Shown one piece after another: positions 1 to 14,213 of a DNA stretch of 64,000 nucleotides. A program made the position numbers and the translations under genes. Position 1 is the stretch's first letter, and every line of letters starts with the position of its first letter. The stretch comes from Chlorokybus atmophyticus (lineage: Eukaryota; Streptophyta; Chlorokybophyceae; Chlorokybales; Chlorokybaceae), in the NCBI GenBank assembly GCA_009103225.1, contig RHPI01000003.1, positions 221,332 to 285,331 on the forward strand, read 5' to 3'. The notes beneath the pieces are model-generated. The model was not told the origin of the DNA, made no database searches, and worked only from the letters and a program-made list of their open reading frames with translations.

Positions 1-2682
1 CCCAGCTGGACACCAGACTAGCTGCTCAGCAGGCCTTACGCTAAGCACATAACACACCAGCTTTGTTCAACAGCCCAAGCATAGCTTGAAGCTTACCAAG
101 CTACAAGACAACCATAAGCAGCGCCACCACAGAGCCACCGCCCCACACTTGCTGTTTGCACTGCCGCCGCCGCAATATGCACAATGGCCACAGTGTGCTT
201 AACCTTCATAACTGTATGCAGCTGGCAAAGTAAGAAATTTGCATACACATAGCATTAGTAAAGTGAAGAGGGCGAAGTATGACGACCATGCAGTAGCTGA
301 CACTTTGATACCGCTGGCGATTGAGACCTATGGCTAGATGGGGACCCCAGCTGTTGATCTGTTGGCCATGTGTGCGTTCCGTGTGGTTGATATGAGGTAG
401 CTGAAGTCGCGGTTCATCTTCCGCCTACTGACACCATTTCGGCCGCGCATCTCAGTAGTGTTTTAGCGCTCTCACGCTGCAGCGATCACGGCATTGGCGG
501 CAGCAGCAGTGAGGTCAGCGCCATCTCGTGACACACATTCGGCACGAGACACTTCTTTGACGGAAATTGCGAGCCTGACGGTGGCGGACTTGGTGTAGTT
601 GGCTTGATCGTTGCTGTTACAGCAGTGCAATATTGCATAAACCCGTGTATTGTTGAATTCCCATGTAAGACAGTCAATCCGTCACCTGTGTGCAGCAGGC
701 AAAGTAGGAAGAAGCAAGTCGTTGTCAGAAACAAACCTAACTTTGCATGGCGTGGTTTGGGCAAGGCGGCGTGTGGACTCCCTGCTGCTGGCCTCAAAGG
801 TGCGGCCAGGCACAAGGCTACTGCAGATCGTGCGGGTAAGTTCGTTGGAACTCCCGTAAGTTGCTGCGCAGTGGCTACAGCAGCGATTGGCGATGTGCTT
901 GCCGCTCAAGCAACAACACTGCTAAAAGAGTGTTTATTGAGCAAGCTCTAAGCTTAGCTTTATCAGCGAGTTGCCTTTCAACAGACCTCTCAAGCGCCCA
1001 CGGATAGAGATCTACTGGTTTGGAATGATGCTAGGAGCTGTTTAAAGCCATGTTGTACAGCATTGGCCACAGCGTGCAAGCGCATTGCTTGCAGTGTGTG
1101 CACGTGAGAGCTGCACATAAGCACATTGGCTTGCAGTGCTAGGTAGGCTGTGTCAATGAACATATGCACACGATCAACATGCAATTGTTGCCATTGACTA
1201 CTTGCTAAGTGATTAACTGCCTGCTATGCTGACTGCTGTGCTAATTGACTGACTGCTGAGCTGACAGTGCACTAACGTGATATGTCAAGTGCTGTCGCTC
1301 AGAATGCCTGTGTCTCATCTGACTCAGCAAAGTGTCCGTTGGGCCAGCCATTGTATCGCTACTGCTCCTGCTGGCGGCGGGTGTTACAACAAGCGGCTGT
1401 AAAGACCAGCACGCCATAACCTAGCCGCCCGGCCTGCTGCGCCCCTCACGCACAGCACAACACAGCATCCCGCCCACCCCCTCGCCTAACCTCCCTTGCC
1501 TGCTGCTGCTGCTGCTACCTGCTGGTCGCTTCTACAACTACGCTGACACCAGCCCCGCTGTTGCTCAGGTCTGCCCTGCCTTGCCTTGCCTTACACCTGC
1601 TGTGCTGCTACTGCCCCGCCCCACCTCTCCGCCCACCACCACCAGCATACGCACGTAGCTAGTGCACATAGCCTTGCCCTTGCCCTTGTAATTCAGTCCT
1701 TGCTGGTGTGCCTGTTGGTGTGCTGGCTGGTGTGCTTGCTGGTGCCTTACATTGTGTTGCAATTGTTGGAAAGCCTATGCAACATGCGAGTCCTCCCATT
1801 ATCACCAATAGCTGTCGTCCGGACCACCTGTGCACAATCAGCTTCAGCTTCGAACACAAAGAGAGCGACTAGTTGGCAATAGCAGCTCGGTTGCGGTGGT
1901 CAATGCTATGGCACTGAGCTTAGCGCACTTATAGGTATGTGAGTCATGCACGGCTGCCATGACGCTCACCGCACACCTTCACATGAACATCCAGATGTAG
2001 TGCCCGTCAAGTGTTGCATATGGTTGCCTTGTATCGTATGCTTCAACTAAATTGCACGCAAGCCGATGAACGTATTCTGATTAATGGCAAAGACGTTATT
2101 ATGACTGTATGCTGTGCGATGCAACTTACACACATTCGTATTTTGCAGTTTGTGTACACCCACTCTCTGTCATGTGAGCATCATGCACAGTAGCATAGTA
2201 GCATACCCCTTATATACAATCTGCCAACCAGTGCTACAGAACAGTCGATTGCGAACTTTGCCTCTGCCTGCCTGCCTTGCCCCGCGCCGCTATAGATGAC
2301 TGCACGTAGCATAGCTGTTGCCCATGCCGTGAGGTAGCCTTGTGCCTTGTGTGCTGCATTTGTCACATTCAACAACTGATACATCTACTGCAGTACATCA
2401 TGTGTGCACGCTCCTGGCATCATATGTACTGCGTCTGTGACTGCAAACAGTCCCTCGTGTTGCCAACTTGAACCCTGACACCAACGACTTGAGACTTGGG
2501 TGCGCAGTGACTGGTTGCCCCTATCAGCAACTTAATCACTGTGGCGCCGATTACGCAGGTGATGCGCTAAGTTTGTATAAAGCCTACAACTTTACCAAGT
2601 TGGTAAGACAGCTCCGACACAACATGACCCATGCGCTTAGCACTTGGTAAAGACTAAATGACAACAATCATAACAACAAGTA
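1..2682. other. No gene identified
   Basis: Both strands were read and only short, unrelated open frames were found, with no convincing splice-linked protein. The stretch has simple CTG/TGCC-rich patches (around 1500-1760). It ends at the stop codon of the minus-strand tRNase Z gene, so its right end probably holds that gene's 3' UTR. Confidence 0.5.
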
Positions 2683-3963
2683 TTAAGAGAACCCTTCAAG
2701 CAAGGGTGTCACACGTGTCCTCAAGCTCTGAGGCAGCTTATTTTCTAGTCCTTGCAGGATCTGCTCGCGAGAGTAGCGTGCGGAGAAGTGGATGAACAAA
2801 ATGGCGCTGTTTTGAAACAGGTCGGCGTGCTCCACAACATCGTCGATGTGCGTGTGGCCGTACCTGTGCGCACCCTCCCTGTCCACTGTGTCGTCCACAA
2901 ATGTGCACTCCATTATCAGAAGCTTCGCCCTTAACACGTCCGCATTAGCAGAATTTGTGATGAACTCCGCCGTAGTGTCCCCAGTAAATGCAACCTGATG
3001 GACAACACGCTTTTGCATTACACTATGCCATTTCATACTGCACATCTGGTACAACGGCACAGTTCCATACACACAACACGTTTGTATGGATGCGGTGGAC
3101 TAACCTCAGGCACGTCGATGGTGTTGGTCACTTCCACGCCATCCTCCCGTAGCCTTTTAATCTCCGGGCCAGGCACCCCAACATACTCCTCTTTTAGCTT
3201 GAACCTGTTACTTTGCTGTTAGCCCAATGTTTTGAGAACATGTCTATTGAAAACATCAGCAATGCGGCAATAGCAGCTCACTTGCGGCTGTATATGACAT
3301 AACCTTGGCTGGGCACTGGGTGATATGTAGCGAATGGCTTGACAAACAGCTCCCTGCTAAGAGTGTGCTGCTCTCCAACGCTCAGAGGAACGAGATTGTG
3401 GTTCAGGTCCGCACCGTCCAGCTGGCGATGAATGTCTATCAGTTGCTCAAACAGCGATGCATTCGCACGTGGAACAATCACTGTGGGCGGGGCGAGAGCC
3501 AGCAAACCGCGCGTTGCAACATAGAAAGGCACACCACCCTGCAAGCACAACAAGGTCATATAAAACTTGAAACCAACCACTATCGTACAGTGCAGCCCTG
3601 TGGCTTACGCTGTGGTCCATGTGCCCGTGCGACACGAGCATGTTGGGTTGATACACGCTGCGTTGGGGGCAGCGGCCACTGTCAAACACAACTTTAAGCT
3701 GAGGCAAAATGATGCTCGTCTCCTGCCCACCTGCAAACGAACATCATTCAGCGCCAGAATAAAAACCAACTGTGAATCAACCCTAAACAAGCATGAGGTG
3801 TCTTAAGCCTACCGATTGATATGCCCTCGATGTTAAAGCCAGCAACAGTGACGGCAGTGTGTGACTCTTTGCGCGGTTTGGTGGGGGCAGTGTCCTTGTC
3901 TCTGCTGGGTGGAGGCTTCATGACTGCGCACTGAACTGCGCGCAACGACACATCAATCACCAT
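2683..3963 (-). CDS. TRZ: tRNase Z, short form (RNase Z, ELAC1/TRZ type)
   Basis: This is the zinc endonuclease that removes the 3' trailer from precursor tRNAs. Five exons on the minus strand keep frame: 3963-3813, 3730-3609, 3538-3282, 3204-3105 and 2994-2683, giving 313 residues, close to the roughly 280-residue plant short form. Visible motifs are the metallo-beta-lactamase metal site SHGHMDHS (residues 84-91), GDT (215-217), GHTH (256-259) and IHFSARY (278-284). The family phrases FVKPFATYHPVPSQGYVIYS and VPGPEIKRL are present. The start was chosen because the first exon reads into NIEGISIGGQET without a break; an internal Met 14 codons later is also possible. No long N-terminal extension typical of the long form is seen. 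An organellar or nuclear location cannot be decided. RACK1 lies divergently upstream. Confidence 0.93.
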
Positions 3964-4783
3964 GCATACATTTTACACTGAGTATTACTTGTCGCATGCA
4001 TTCACCACCATCTCGGCAACAACTTGCAGATTGCAACTTGGCAAGCCGTTGGATGCTGCCAGGTGTGTCTGTACACTGCTACGTATAATGCTTGTAACAT
4101 TTGCAACAGCTGATTTGACTGAGACAGTTGTCAACGAACCTGAGACTGACCCAGTGAAGTTACATACATACTGGTAAGCAAACACAATTGCTGGACAACT
4201 ATGCTAATTGAGCTGGTTCCTCACGTCGAAGAGCCTACTGGCAGCCAAGTCCTGGGCAGGTTGTTGATGTTGCACACTCAACAAAGCGACGTGTTGCAGC
4301 TGTTGATACCCGCCACACAGCTGGATCCGGAACAGCATGACCGAAACATTCAAGCAAGCCTTCCAAAAGCCAGAAAACACTGAGCAATTGACGAACCAAG
4401 TGGACGCATTCCATGCATGATACCAGCGCTGCTGCGATGTTGCTGTCGGTGAAGCTGCCTGACAACGCCGCCCGGCAAAGACCGGCGGCGCACCGCCGCT
4501 CTGCTTCTACCAAGAACTAGCAAACTCCGGTGACCTCCAAGCGCCACGTGGCGCAGCGCCGCGCACCCCATGCAACTTGTAATGTCCTTTTCCCAACCTG
4601 AAACCCTGAAGCTCGGCTAGGATTTTGGGGCCCTAACTTTCGGGCTGGTTTGGGATTCTTAGTGCGCCTTGTGCGGTTTGTGCGCGTTGTGCGAATTGAA
4701 ACCCTAGAGCGCCGCCTCCGTGCGCTCTCTTTCACGGCGTTGCCGCCGCCGCCGTCGTCGGCCGCCTTGCCCGTAGTGCAAGG
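3964..4783. other. Divergent intergenic region, tRNase Z / RACK1
   Basis: An 820-base spacer lies between two divergent start codons and must hold both promoters and 5' UTRs. The part just before RACK1 (about 4560-4780) is richer in G and C than the rest, as expected for a 5' UTR. No further gene was supported. Confidence 0.5.
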
Positions 4784-6882
<2,099 letters not shown>

Positions 6883-6898
6883 GCAGCTACTTCATCTG

Positions 6899-7040
6899 GA
6901 TTGGGGCACTTGTACGCTGCAATCTGCAATATTATTGCATGTCACACCATGTTCGGCTTGTTGCTCAAGTACTTCGCTGTGGTTGATGCGTCAGCTCGGC
7001 ATGTTGCGGATATCAACTGTGTACATGGCTGTCACGTGGT
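6899..7040. repeat. Diverged repeat, copy A (3' flank of RACK1)
   Basis: This segment matches 10246-10385 imperfectly but clearly. Shared stretches include TATTGCATGTC, then CAC and ATGTT, then TGCTCAAGTA in the same order. It starts just after the RACK1 stop codon, so it is probably part of the 3' UTR. The other copy follows the stop codon of the first tandem family member. Confidence 0.65.
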
Positions 7041-8210
7041 AGTTTTGCTTTGCTGTGGGTCAGACACTGCTGCTCACCAGTGTAGTGCACGATGGTTCCT
7101 GTCAGAGCCTCCACCTGATGCTCAAGCAATCGATAGCACCAAGTATGAGCAGTGGCAGAATAGTCCGGAAATTATGCACACAGCAAGTAGAAACGCAGCG
7201 ACTTGTGCACAGGAACATCAAGCCACTGCTGATGTGGCCTTGTTGGTGCTGCATGCACAGGGCCATGCAGATCACACAAGTTCTCTGTAGTACACAACTG
7301 CCGGCGCAGTATGAATACTAGCTCCACAGACTGCGCAACTTGACTTACCTCGAACCAGGCAAGATAAGTCAACAGTCAGGCAGAATGGAGGCACAATCTG
7401 AGCAATGTAAGCAATGTACGGTATGAGATTGAAACTGAAGCATAAGCAAGCCAGTACAAACGCAAGCACAAGCAAGCAGTCACTGCTCACACCAAATCAA
7501 CGCAACAATAAAGCACAAGCTAGCTAAACTATAGGGCTGGGGCTATGTGCAATGATAGCAGGCAGGTAGGCAGGCAGGCAGGCAAGTCGGCTTTACTTTG
7601 CCGCTCAAGTATACCTGAGCAGCACAGGAGAGGGGAGAGGAAGAGAGGTGAGCCAGGAGCCGAGGCAAGCACAGTGCAAAGACGTTGACAACGACTGTGC
7701 AGTGCCCAAACAGCCCCCAATATAAGCAGGGGAATGAGTGATAGGCGGGGCATGGCTGGCATAGGGTATAACTCAGGGGCCACAAGCAAAGATGCCAACA
7801 AGCAAGCACTCAAGCACAAAGCCAATATAACCCACGGCAACAAGGCACAGCTAGCTAGCTAGCTAGCTATGGGGCTGGACCTATGTGTGTGCAAGGCAGT
7901 GAGGCAGGCAGCAGCAGTTATGGTGAACCTGCCAAACTACCTGCACAAGGTAGGGGGCAGGCAAAGGCTATGGTCAGGCGTGGATGACAGCATGCACGAC
8001 TCTATACCATATGCATTGTACAAAGGCAACATGCCCTGGAGCAGCGCTCAGCCCCAGCTGCAACACTCATGTTGGCTCTCCCGGAAAGAAATCGAGTGGC
8101 TGCCTTAATCGTTAAAGTGTGGTTCAGACAGACACAGAAACGGGTAATTGAGTAACCATGGAGCGCTGATTAAGACTCTTACCCATTATAACTTACCACT
8201 GAGAGGCGAC
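7041..8210. other. Intergenic, with short simple repeats
   Basis: No gene was supported. There is an imperfect GGCA repeat at 7558-7587 and a perfect AGCT tetranucleotide run at 7849-7869, which is self-complementary. The last 100 bases before 8211 resemble sequence before 14435, and less closely before 11252. They belong to the tandem repeat unit that carries the three related genes to the right. Confidence 0.5.
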
Positions 8211-9021
8211 ATGTCACGTCTCAAGCTGCTGCAGCCGGCTGCTCTGGCTCTGGCTCTGGCGGCGGCGGCGGCGGGCGGCAGGAGTGTTGAGCACGTGCAT
8301 GCGTAAGCAGGCATTCTGTGTTCAGGGGAAGCTGCATTGTGCATTGTGTGTACTAGCTTATGATCGTGGACACATTCTGAAGGTTGGGCAGGCAGCGGCT
8401 GGCTCCAGCGGCTTCGAAGGGCAAGCTGAGGGTATAGCAAGCAACCAAGCATGCACCCTTGAAGCATACTGACGCTGCAGCGTAAATACCAGAAGCATTC
8501 CGTACGCAAGGCAAGTCCGAGTCGTGGCCGGAAGTTCTGTGCAATGCCTCTGAAGCTGAAGCACACTTGGCTGATGCTCCTCCTTGTGAGGATCAGCATG
8601 CGTGACATTGGCTGGTCTCGCAGGGCGAGCCAAAGTCCTACAGTAGGTTGGGGATCGATGATTATTAAAGCGTGCCATGGATTCTCACATTTGCACATAA
8701 CTGCAGCTTCACACTGGTTGCTGATTAACGCAGGTGACAAGACTGCAGGAGCTTAGGTGCAAAGCTCTTCGCTGCTAGGCACTGCTGCGGCTGCTGCTGC
8801 TCCTGTTGCATTTCAACCTGGTTGAGCCTGACATCCGAAAACACTCCAACTTAGGTATGCGAATGGAGCGTCTGTGCCATTCACCAAACAACCTCTTCGT
8901 TATGGCTGAGTGACGTAAGCTATGTCGGGGCTGCGCGTCTGTGCATGTGCATCTGCGTGCGTGTATGCGCGTGCCGGGGCGCGTATCAAAGCTTTGAATT
9001 GCAGAAACCCGGACTGCAGCC

Positions 9022-10227
9022 ATGCTAACGCTTCCATCCACTGGCTGCGTGAGCTGCAAGTCGGTTGGAACATTTTACTCTGAGACTGTCCTGCCTAAGG
9101 TACACCTGACAGCAATGACGTCGTGTACGCTGTATGCAGCAGCTCTGTTGTGTCGCTGGCTGTATCGTGCAGTTCACAGTCAGTATGCGTCTGCAGGAGC
9201 TTGCATGGTTGAAAGGCACCAACCGGCAGCCCAACTTAGCAGCAACCAGCAGCATCCTCCAGTCGACACAGCGCAAATACAACAGTGCACTTCTTCAAAA
9301 ATGCAACGCCAGTATTTTGCTAAAGCTCAGTGGCAACCTCGGTGCCGGGTACAAGTTGACGGTAGGCTTGTCTGTACGTGACCATTATGCGGCCTGTATG
9401 TGTTCACAAAGAGTTTACATTGGCGCACCCTGTGCTTAGCACAATGGCTTGTTTGCCGTTTGTTGACAGGGACCGCTGTTAGTGGTAGCCAAGCAATCTC
9501 TTCGCCGCAACAAGGAAGACAGCAACATAGACGGCTCAGCTGGAACGCAGGTGCCATCCGTAGGTGATTAGCTTTGCCGTGTCTTGAGACAATTGTGCCA
9601 CGAACACGCACAGAATCTACAAGCACGCGCACGCTCACAGTACAACTGTGCGCGCAGACCCATCTTTCTTCTACCGAGGTTTTGAAATTGGCTTTCCCCA
9701 CCTTCCCCGAGTGGCAATGTAGGGAAATCGTGCATATGAACCCGAAGCTGGAAAAGGTGCCACCAAAGAGGCTGGCGCAACGCTGTGCTCGGCTGCTCGC
9801 TGAGCTTCAGGGCTTGGGTATATCGCATAGAATGGTGCAGGACAGGTTTGCGTTGGGAATACTGCGCAGATATCCCACACTTCTCACGATGGATGATAGC
9901 AAGCTCAACGCCAAGTTCCACATCATCAAACATAACACGACGCTTCAAGAGCGTAATAGTTGGTATGAGCGAGTACATTGGGCTGCTGTGTTGAAAGCAG
10001 GGGACAAGCTCTCGAGACTCGTGTTCATCGATGAGATGAACATCACCACCAATGACGAGGTCCCAAGGCTGTTGAGCATCACATGCGATGCGTGGAATCG
10101 CATGCATCCGGATTATCCTCAATGGTTGCGCAGCGGCAATGACGCTGGCACGACATACAAGGCACTTTGCAAAGATGCAGTCCAGAAGGTTCCGTCGGGC
10201 GGGACGGCGGGACCACAACAGCAGTAG
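9022..10227 (+). CDS. Tandem family copy 1: unrecognised protein, possibly mTERF-like
   Basis: Four exons keep frame: 9022-9099, 9197-9361, 9470-9550 and 9658-10227, giving 297 residues. The first exon codes MLTLPSTGCVSCK, and its ATG and CxxCK pattern are kept in the other two copies. The main domain (last exon) includes RLAQRCARLLAELQGLGIS, ILRRYPTLLTMDDSKLNAKF and KAGDKLSRLVFIDEMN. The pattern of a helix, LGIS, then P-x-LL and L-x-x-K-F resembles a mitochondrial/plastid transcription termination factor (mTERF) repeat, but this is a resemblance only. A leader open frame at 8211-8302 (start MSRLKLLQPA, then a GTAAGC donor) also recurs before copy 3. It may be a 5' exon, but I could not join it in frame. 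This copy ends soon after the domain, without the Gln/Pro-rich tail of copy 3. Confidence 0.6.
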
Positions 10228-10245
10228 CAGTGTTGCTTCAGGCGG

Positions 10246-10385
10246 ATACTGGCAGTTGTAAGCTGCAAGTTACCAATACTATTGCATGTCTCACTATGTT
10301 TGGGTTGCTCAAGTATGTTGCTGTAGTTGCGTCAACTTGGCACTATGCCCTACGCACTATTCGTACATGCTGTCACACGCTGCTG
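10246..10385. repeat. Diverged repeat, copy B (3' flank of tandem copy 1)
   Basis: This is the partner of 6899-7040. It follows the stop codon of tandem copy 1 by 18 bases, just as the other follows the RACK1 stop by 16 bases. Order and spacing of the matching blocks are the same. Confidence 0.65.
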
Positions 10386-12054
10386 CTGCCGCGACTGGCC
10401 CACCAACCAAGACGCATGTGCAGGTGCCTAAGCTGCCCGTGTTTGCATGCCTGCCTGCATGACTAACAGGGGGGCAGTAGTGGTAGGGGTAGAGGTAGGC
10501 GTGGTAGATAGCAGGTGCGTGGTTGAGCCCGGTGGTCGAGTTGGTGAGTTGTTGTGCTGCTGTTAGCTGGCATGTGAACATGGCATATGTGACATTGCAT
10601 GCATGAACGTATTCCCCAATTCTTCTTTGATACATTGGGTTCCTGCTGCTTATAGGAATGATAAAGGCGGCTGTTGACCTGTGTAGTACGCGTGCTTTTG
10701 TCAAAGCCTCTCCCCGATGACGCGTGCGGATTGGGAGCACCAAGTACCAGAGTGGCAGCAGCATAGCACAGACATCAATATCATACAACAGCATGTCAGC
10801 ACAGCTGAAACATAGAATGCACGTTCGTGCACAGCAAACAGCATGCCAGTTCTCATGTGCTCCGTTTTTTGGTTTAACACCCACAAGACCATCGCAGTTG
10901 CGCTCGCACACATCTGGAATACTAACCACACAAACTGCTCAACCCAACTGAGCCCGAGTGCTGAGCACGGAAAAAGTAGATGAGTCACCCAAGTAAGGGC
11001 ATACAGCTAGTGGTGGGGCGTGAGTGCAACCTCAAGGACAATTGCCCTAAAGCAGCGGTCAGTCTCGGCTGAGACTTAACTGCAGCACTCGTGCTGCTTT
11101 GCTGACACCGTTTGTTGCCACTAGGAGCTTAAAGCTTAAAGCAACGACATCAGACCTCCACAAAAACGGGTTCGCTAACCGTGAATAGCTGGCAAACACC
11201 TTCACTAAAGAGTGCGGCTTGACTTAAGAGAGACTGGAACTGAGAGGCGATATATCACATCTTCAAATTGAGCTGCTGCACAGCGGCCGCATGCAGACAG
11301 CATTGGAGGCGGCGGTGGCGGCGGTGGCATTGCTGATTACATGCATTGGCTTAGCTTCCTGACGATATGGCCATAGCCATAAGCAGGGTGGTGCTTTCAG
11401 GTTTTAGCAGCAGCTGCAGTGTGCATTGTGTACCACCCTGTAATTGCGGACAGACCCAAGGTCTTGCACTCAGCTGCTTGGAAGGGCAGGCACGCACAAT
11501 TGAAGCATGCTGTCCATGCGCAAAGAGAAGAAGCAGCAGGTATGCAAGGCAAGTCCAAGTTAGTTCCTGAAAGCTCTGTGCACTGCCTAAAGCTGAAGCG
11601 CACTCGGCTTATGCATAAGCCGAGTGCGCTGCAGCTCCTCGTTGCCGTGACGTGGGCTCGCCCTGCTCCAGCACTGGGTCAGTCGAGTCGGTAAATCAGA
11701 GCAGCAGCATTGCCATGGACTCTCATGGACTCTGACAATTGCGCACAACCGCACCTTCACTGCTTGCCGATGAATGCACCAATGCAGGTGACATGGCTCC
11801 AGGAGCATAGGCCTCAAGCTCATCTGCTGCTAGCTGCTGCTGCTGCTCTTCAACCTGGTTCAGCCTGACAGGTTCCAACACTACATCTCCAGGTAAACTC
11901 TTGGAGTGTGTCTGTGCCAGGCATCAACCTCTCCACTAAACAACCTCTCCACTGGTCGTGCGTGTGCATGTGCAAATACATGTGCGTCTGCGTGCAAGTG
12001 CACGTGCATGCGGGTTTCGAAGCTTCAACTTCAAGGAAGCCATTTTGGGCAGCC
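10386..12054. other. Intergenic, then the upstream part of broken copy 2
   Basis: No gene was supported in 10386-11230. From about 11140 the sequence aligns with the regions before copies 1 and 3. The leader start codon of those copies is ATA here (11252-11254), so that leader open frame is lost. A second conserved block near 11400-11560 is present in all three copies and may be a non-coding or 5' exon. Confidence 0.45.
11597..11630. repeat. Perfect 34-base palindrome
   Basis: The sequence is fully self-complementary about its centre, with half-site AGCGCACTCGGCTTATG. Copy 1 of the tandem family has only the left arm at the matching place (near 8557-8574). The right arm is therefore an inverted duplication gained in copy 2. 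Confidence 0.85.
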
Positions 12055-13455
12055 ATGCTATTGCATCCGGTCGGCTGCTTGAGCTGCAAGTTGGATGGAG
12101 CTGTTCACTCCGAGACTATCTTGCCTTTGGAGGTACGTCTATCAGAATAACTTCTGACCAATGACATCCGTCATGTACGCCGTCTTCAGCAGTTCTGTTC
12201 ATCATCATCAGTCACTGACCAAGTCGTACAACTCGCAGCCAGTGTGCTTCTGCAGGCACTAACCGCCAGTCCAACCGTGAGTCCAGCATAGCAGCAGCTA
12301 CTAGCAGCATACTCCAGCGGAGACACCTCAATCACAAGAGTGCATTTCTTGGAAAGAGCGCTAGTACCATGCTGAAGAAAAATGGCAACCCCGTTGCTGA
12401 GTACAAGTCGCGGTGAGCTACTTTGCTCACCATAACATGAGCACACCTCACATGCGTCTGCAAAACAATCTAGATGTTGCCGCACCACATTGCTACATGC
12501 TGTGCTATGTGTTGGCAGCGGTCGCTGTTACTGGTAACTAGGCTCTTGACAATCAGAGTGAAGACAGCGGCTCAGCTGGAAGGCAGGTGCCACTCATAGC
12601 TGGTTAGCTTTTTCCATGTCTTGTAGCTAAGTACTTGACTGGCCTACGAACACAGTAAAGCACTATAAGCACTCACAATCGCATGTGCACACGCACACAC
12701 ACGCCCACAGGCACATGTGTGTGCGCAGATCCAGCTCTCTCCCAGTGAGGTTTCGATGATTTACTCCCTCGCCAGCGAGTGGAGCGTCGCATGCGAGAAC
12801 CAGAAGGTGACATTGTTGCCGCCGGAGAAGCTGGCGCAGCGCTGCGTATGGGTTCTGGCTGAGCTCCAGGACTTGACTGGCATGTTTCGCAGTGAGGTGC
12901 GTTTCCTTGCGCGGGCGATATTGTGGCAATATCCAACAGTTCTCACCATGGACGATAGTGAGCTTGACGCAAAGTTCCACATCATTAAGCATCCGATGTG
13001 CAAGACAAGCTTTGAGGACCGTAGTTGGACCCTGCGCGATGGGCTGCCGTGTTAAAACAGGGGACAAGCTTTCCAGACTTGTGTTCTTGAAAAAGATGAA
13101 CATTGCCGCCAATGAGGGCGAAAAGGTCCCTGGGCTCTTGAGCATCAAGTGCGATGAGTGGACTCTCATTGCATAGCCGCAGTGCTGCCGGCACAACGTA
13201 CAAGGAGCATTGCGCAGGATGGTCAGAACCCGTGGCAGCAGCAGTAACGACCATATCACTTTAATAACGGCAGCCGCCACCACAGCCACCACCACCACCA
13301 CCTTGACACGTCATCAATTGGTGATGGCTACGACACATGGCCACAGCAGCAACCGACATCAGTGCCTGCACTGCATGAGCCATCTGGGGCCAAGGGCATC
13401 GTTGTTGAAACCTTGCTCAAGGTTGTTTCCAGACTCCCTGCAATAGGCCACGCTC
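12055..13455 (+). pseudogene. Tandem family copy 2, broken
   Basis: This is the middle member of the three-copy family. Matching exons lie at 12055-12132, 12256-12412, 12519-12586 and from 12729. Compared with copies 1 and 3, the second exon lacks about 19 bases near its start, and the third is 68 bases long and out of frame. The large last exon is intact through LAQRCVWVLAELQDLTGM and FLARAILWQYPTVLTMDD, then loses four bases near 13015-13045 and one base in an A run near 13060, so translation stops at 13053-13055. Further right, remnants of the Gln/Pro-coding tail and of the copy 3 C-terminus (PALHEPSGAKG, 13362-13394) can still be read in another frame. Several independent breaks argue against sequencing error. 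Breaks are described only relative to the sister copies. Confidence 0.75.
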
Positions 13456-14180
13456 ACGTGTGCAGTTTGTGTGGAATTATAGTGACGGTTTACTTTGTGC
13501 ATGGGGTGCGGGTTTATGCTGATGTTGTGGAAGTACATGACGCAAGCGACATACGCATGAACACATTGTGGGGCGTACCGTACCAGCAAGTTCACATATA
13601 GTGTACACGTGTTGGCTTGGTCCATGGTAACGTTGAGGCATGACATTGACATTTTGTTCAACCGATGTGTACATATGATATGCCATACCACATTGCCGCA
13701 TGCTCGTCACAATAAGCCAGACGGTGTACCGGTGGCAATAATGTATCATGTGTATGTCACGTTATGTATGCTATGTATACTATTGGTGTGTACATTGCCA
13801 CTACGCATAGGTATACACATACGAAGCTGTCATACCATGTAATGGTATAACAATTGTACATTACGCAAATCGCTGTTACACCGTGCTGACATGCTCCCTA
13901 TAGTTTTGTGTATTGTGCGCTTGTTAATAGTCTAATGTACTGTTTTACGGTAGCTTCGAAGTTTAATATACACAAGTTAGCCGGAGCTCTTGAGCAAGCC
14001 TCACTACGAAAGAAGTGATCGGCTGCTCGAATTCAAGTTGTGAATGATTGTGTGATCTGAGTTATGGACGAGATACAGTAATTATCTACACATTTGCACA
14101 AAGAGTCCGGTTAAGCTATCCTCCCTATTATACGATAACATGCAACATTGCAATGTCACAAGTGTGTTAACCGGCGCCCC

Positions 14181-14213
<33 letters not shown>

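Noticed and set aside
7558-7869. GGCA and AGCT short repeats considered as a CRISPR-like or satellite array
   Set aside because: Too short, no unique spacers, ordinary microsatellites.
9568-10218. 216-codon minus-strand frame opposite tandem copy 1
   Set aside because: Mirror of the real plus-strand exon, which is conserved in three copies with matching splice sites.
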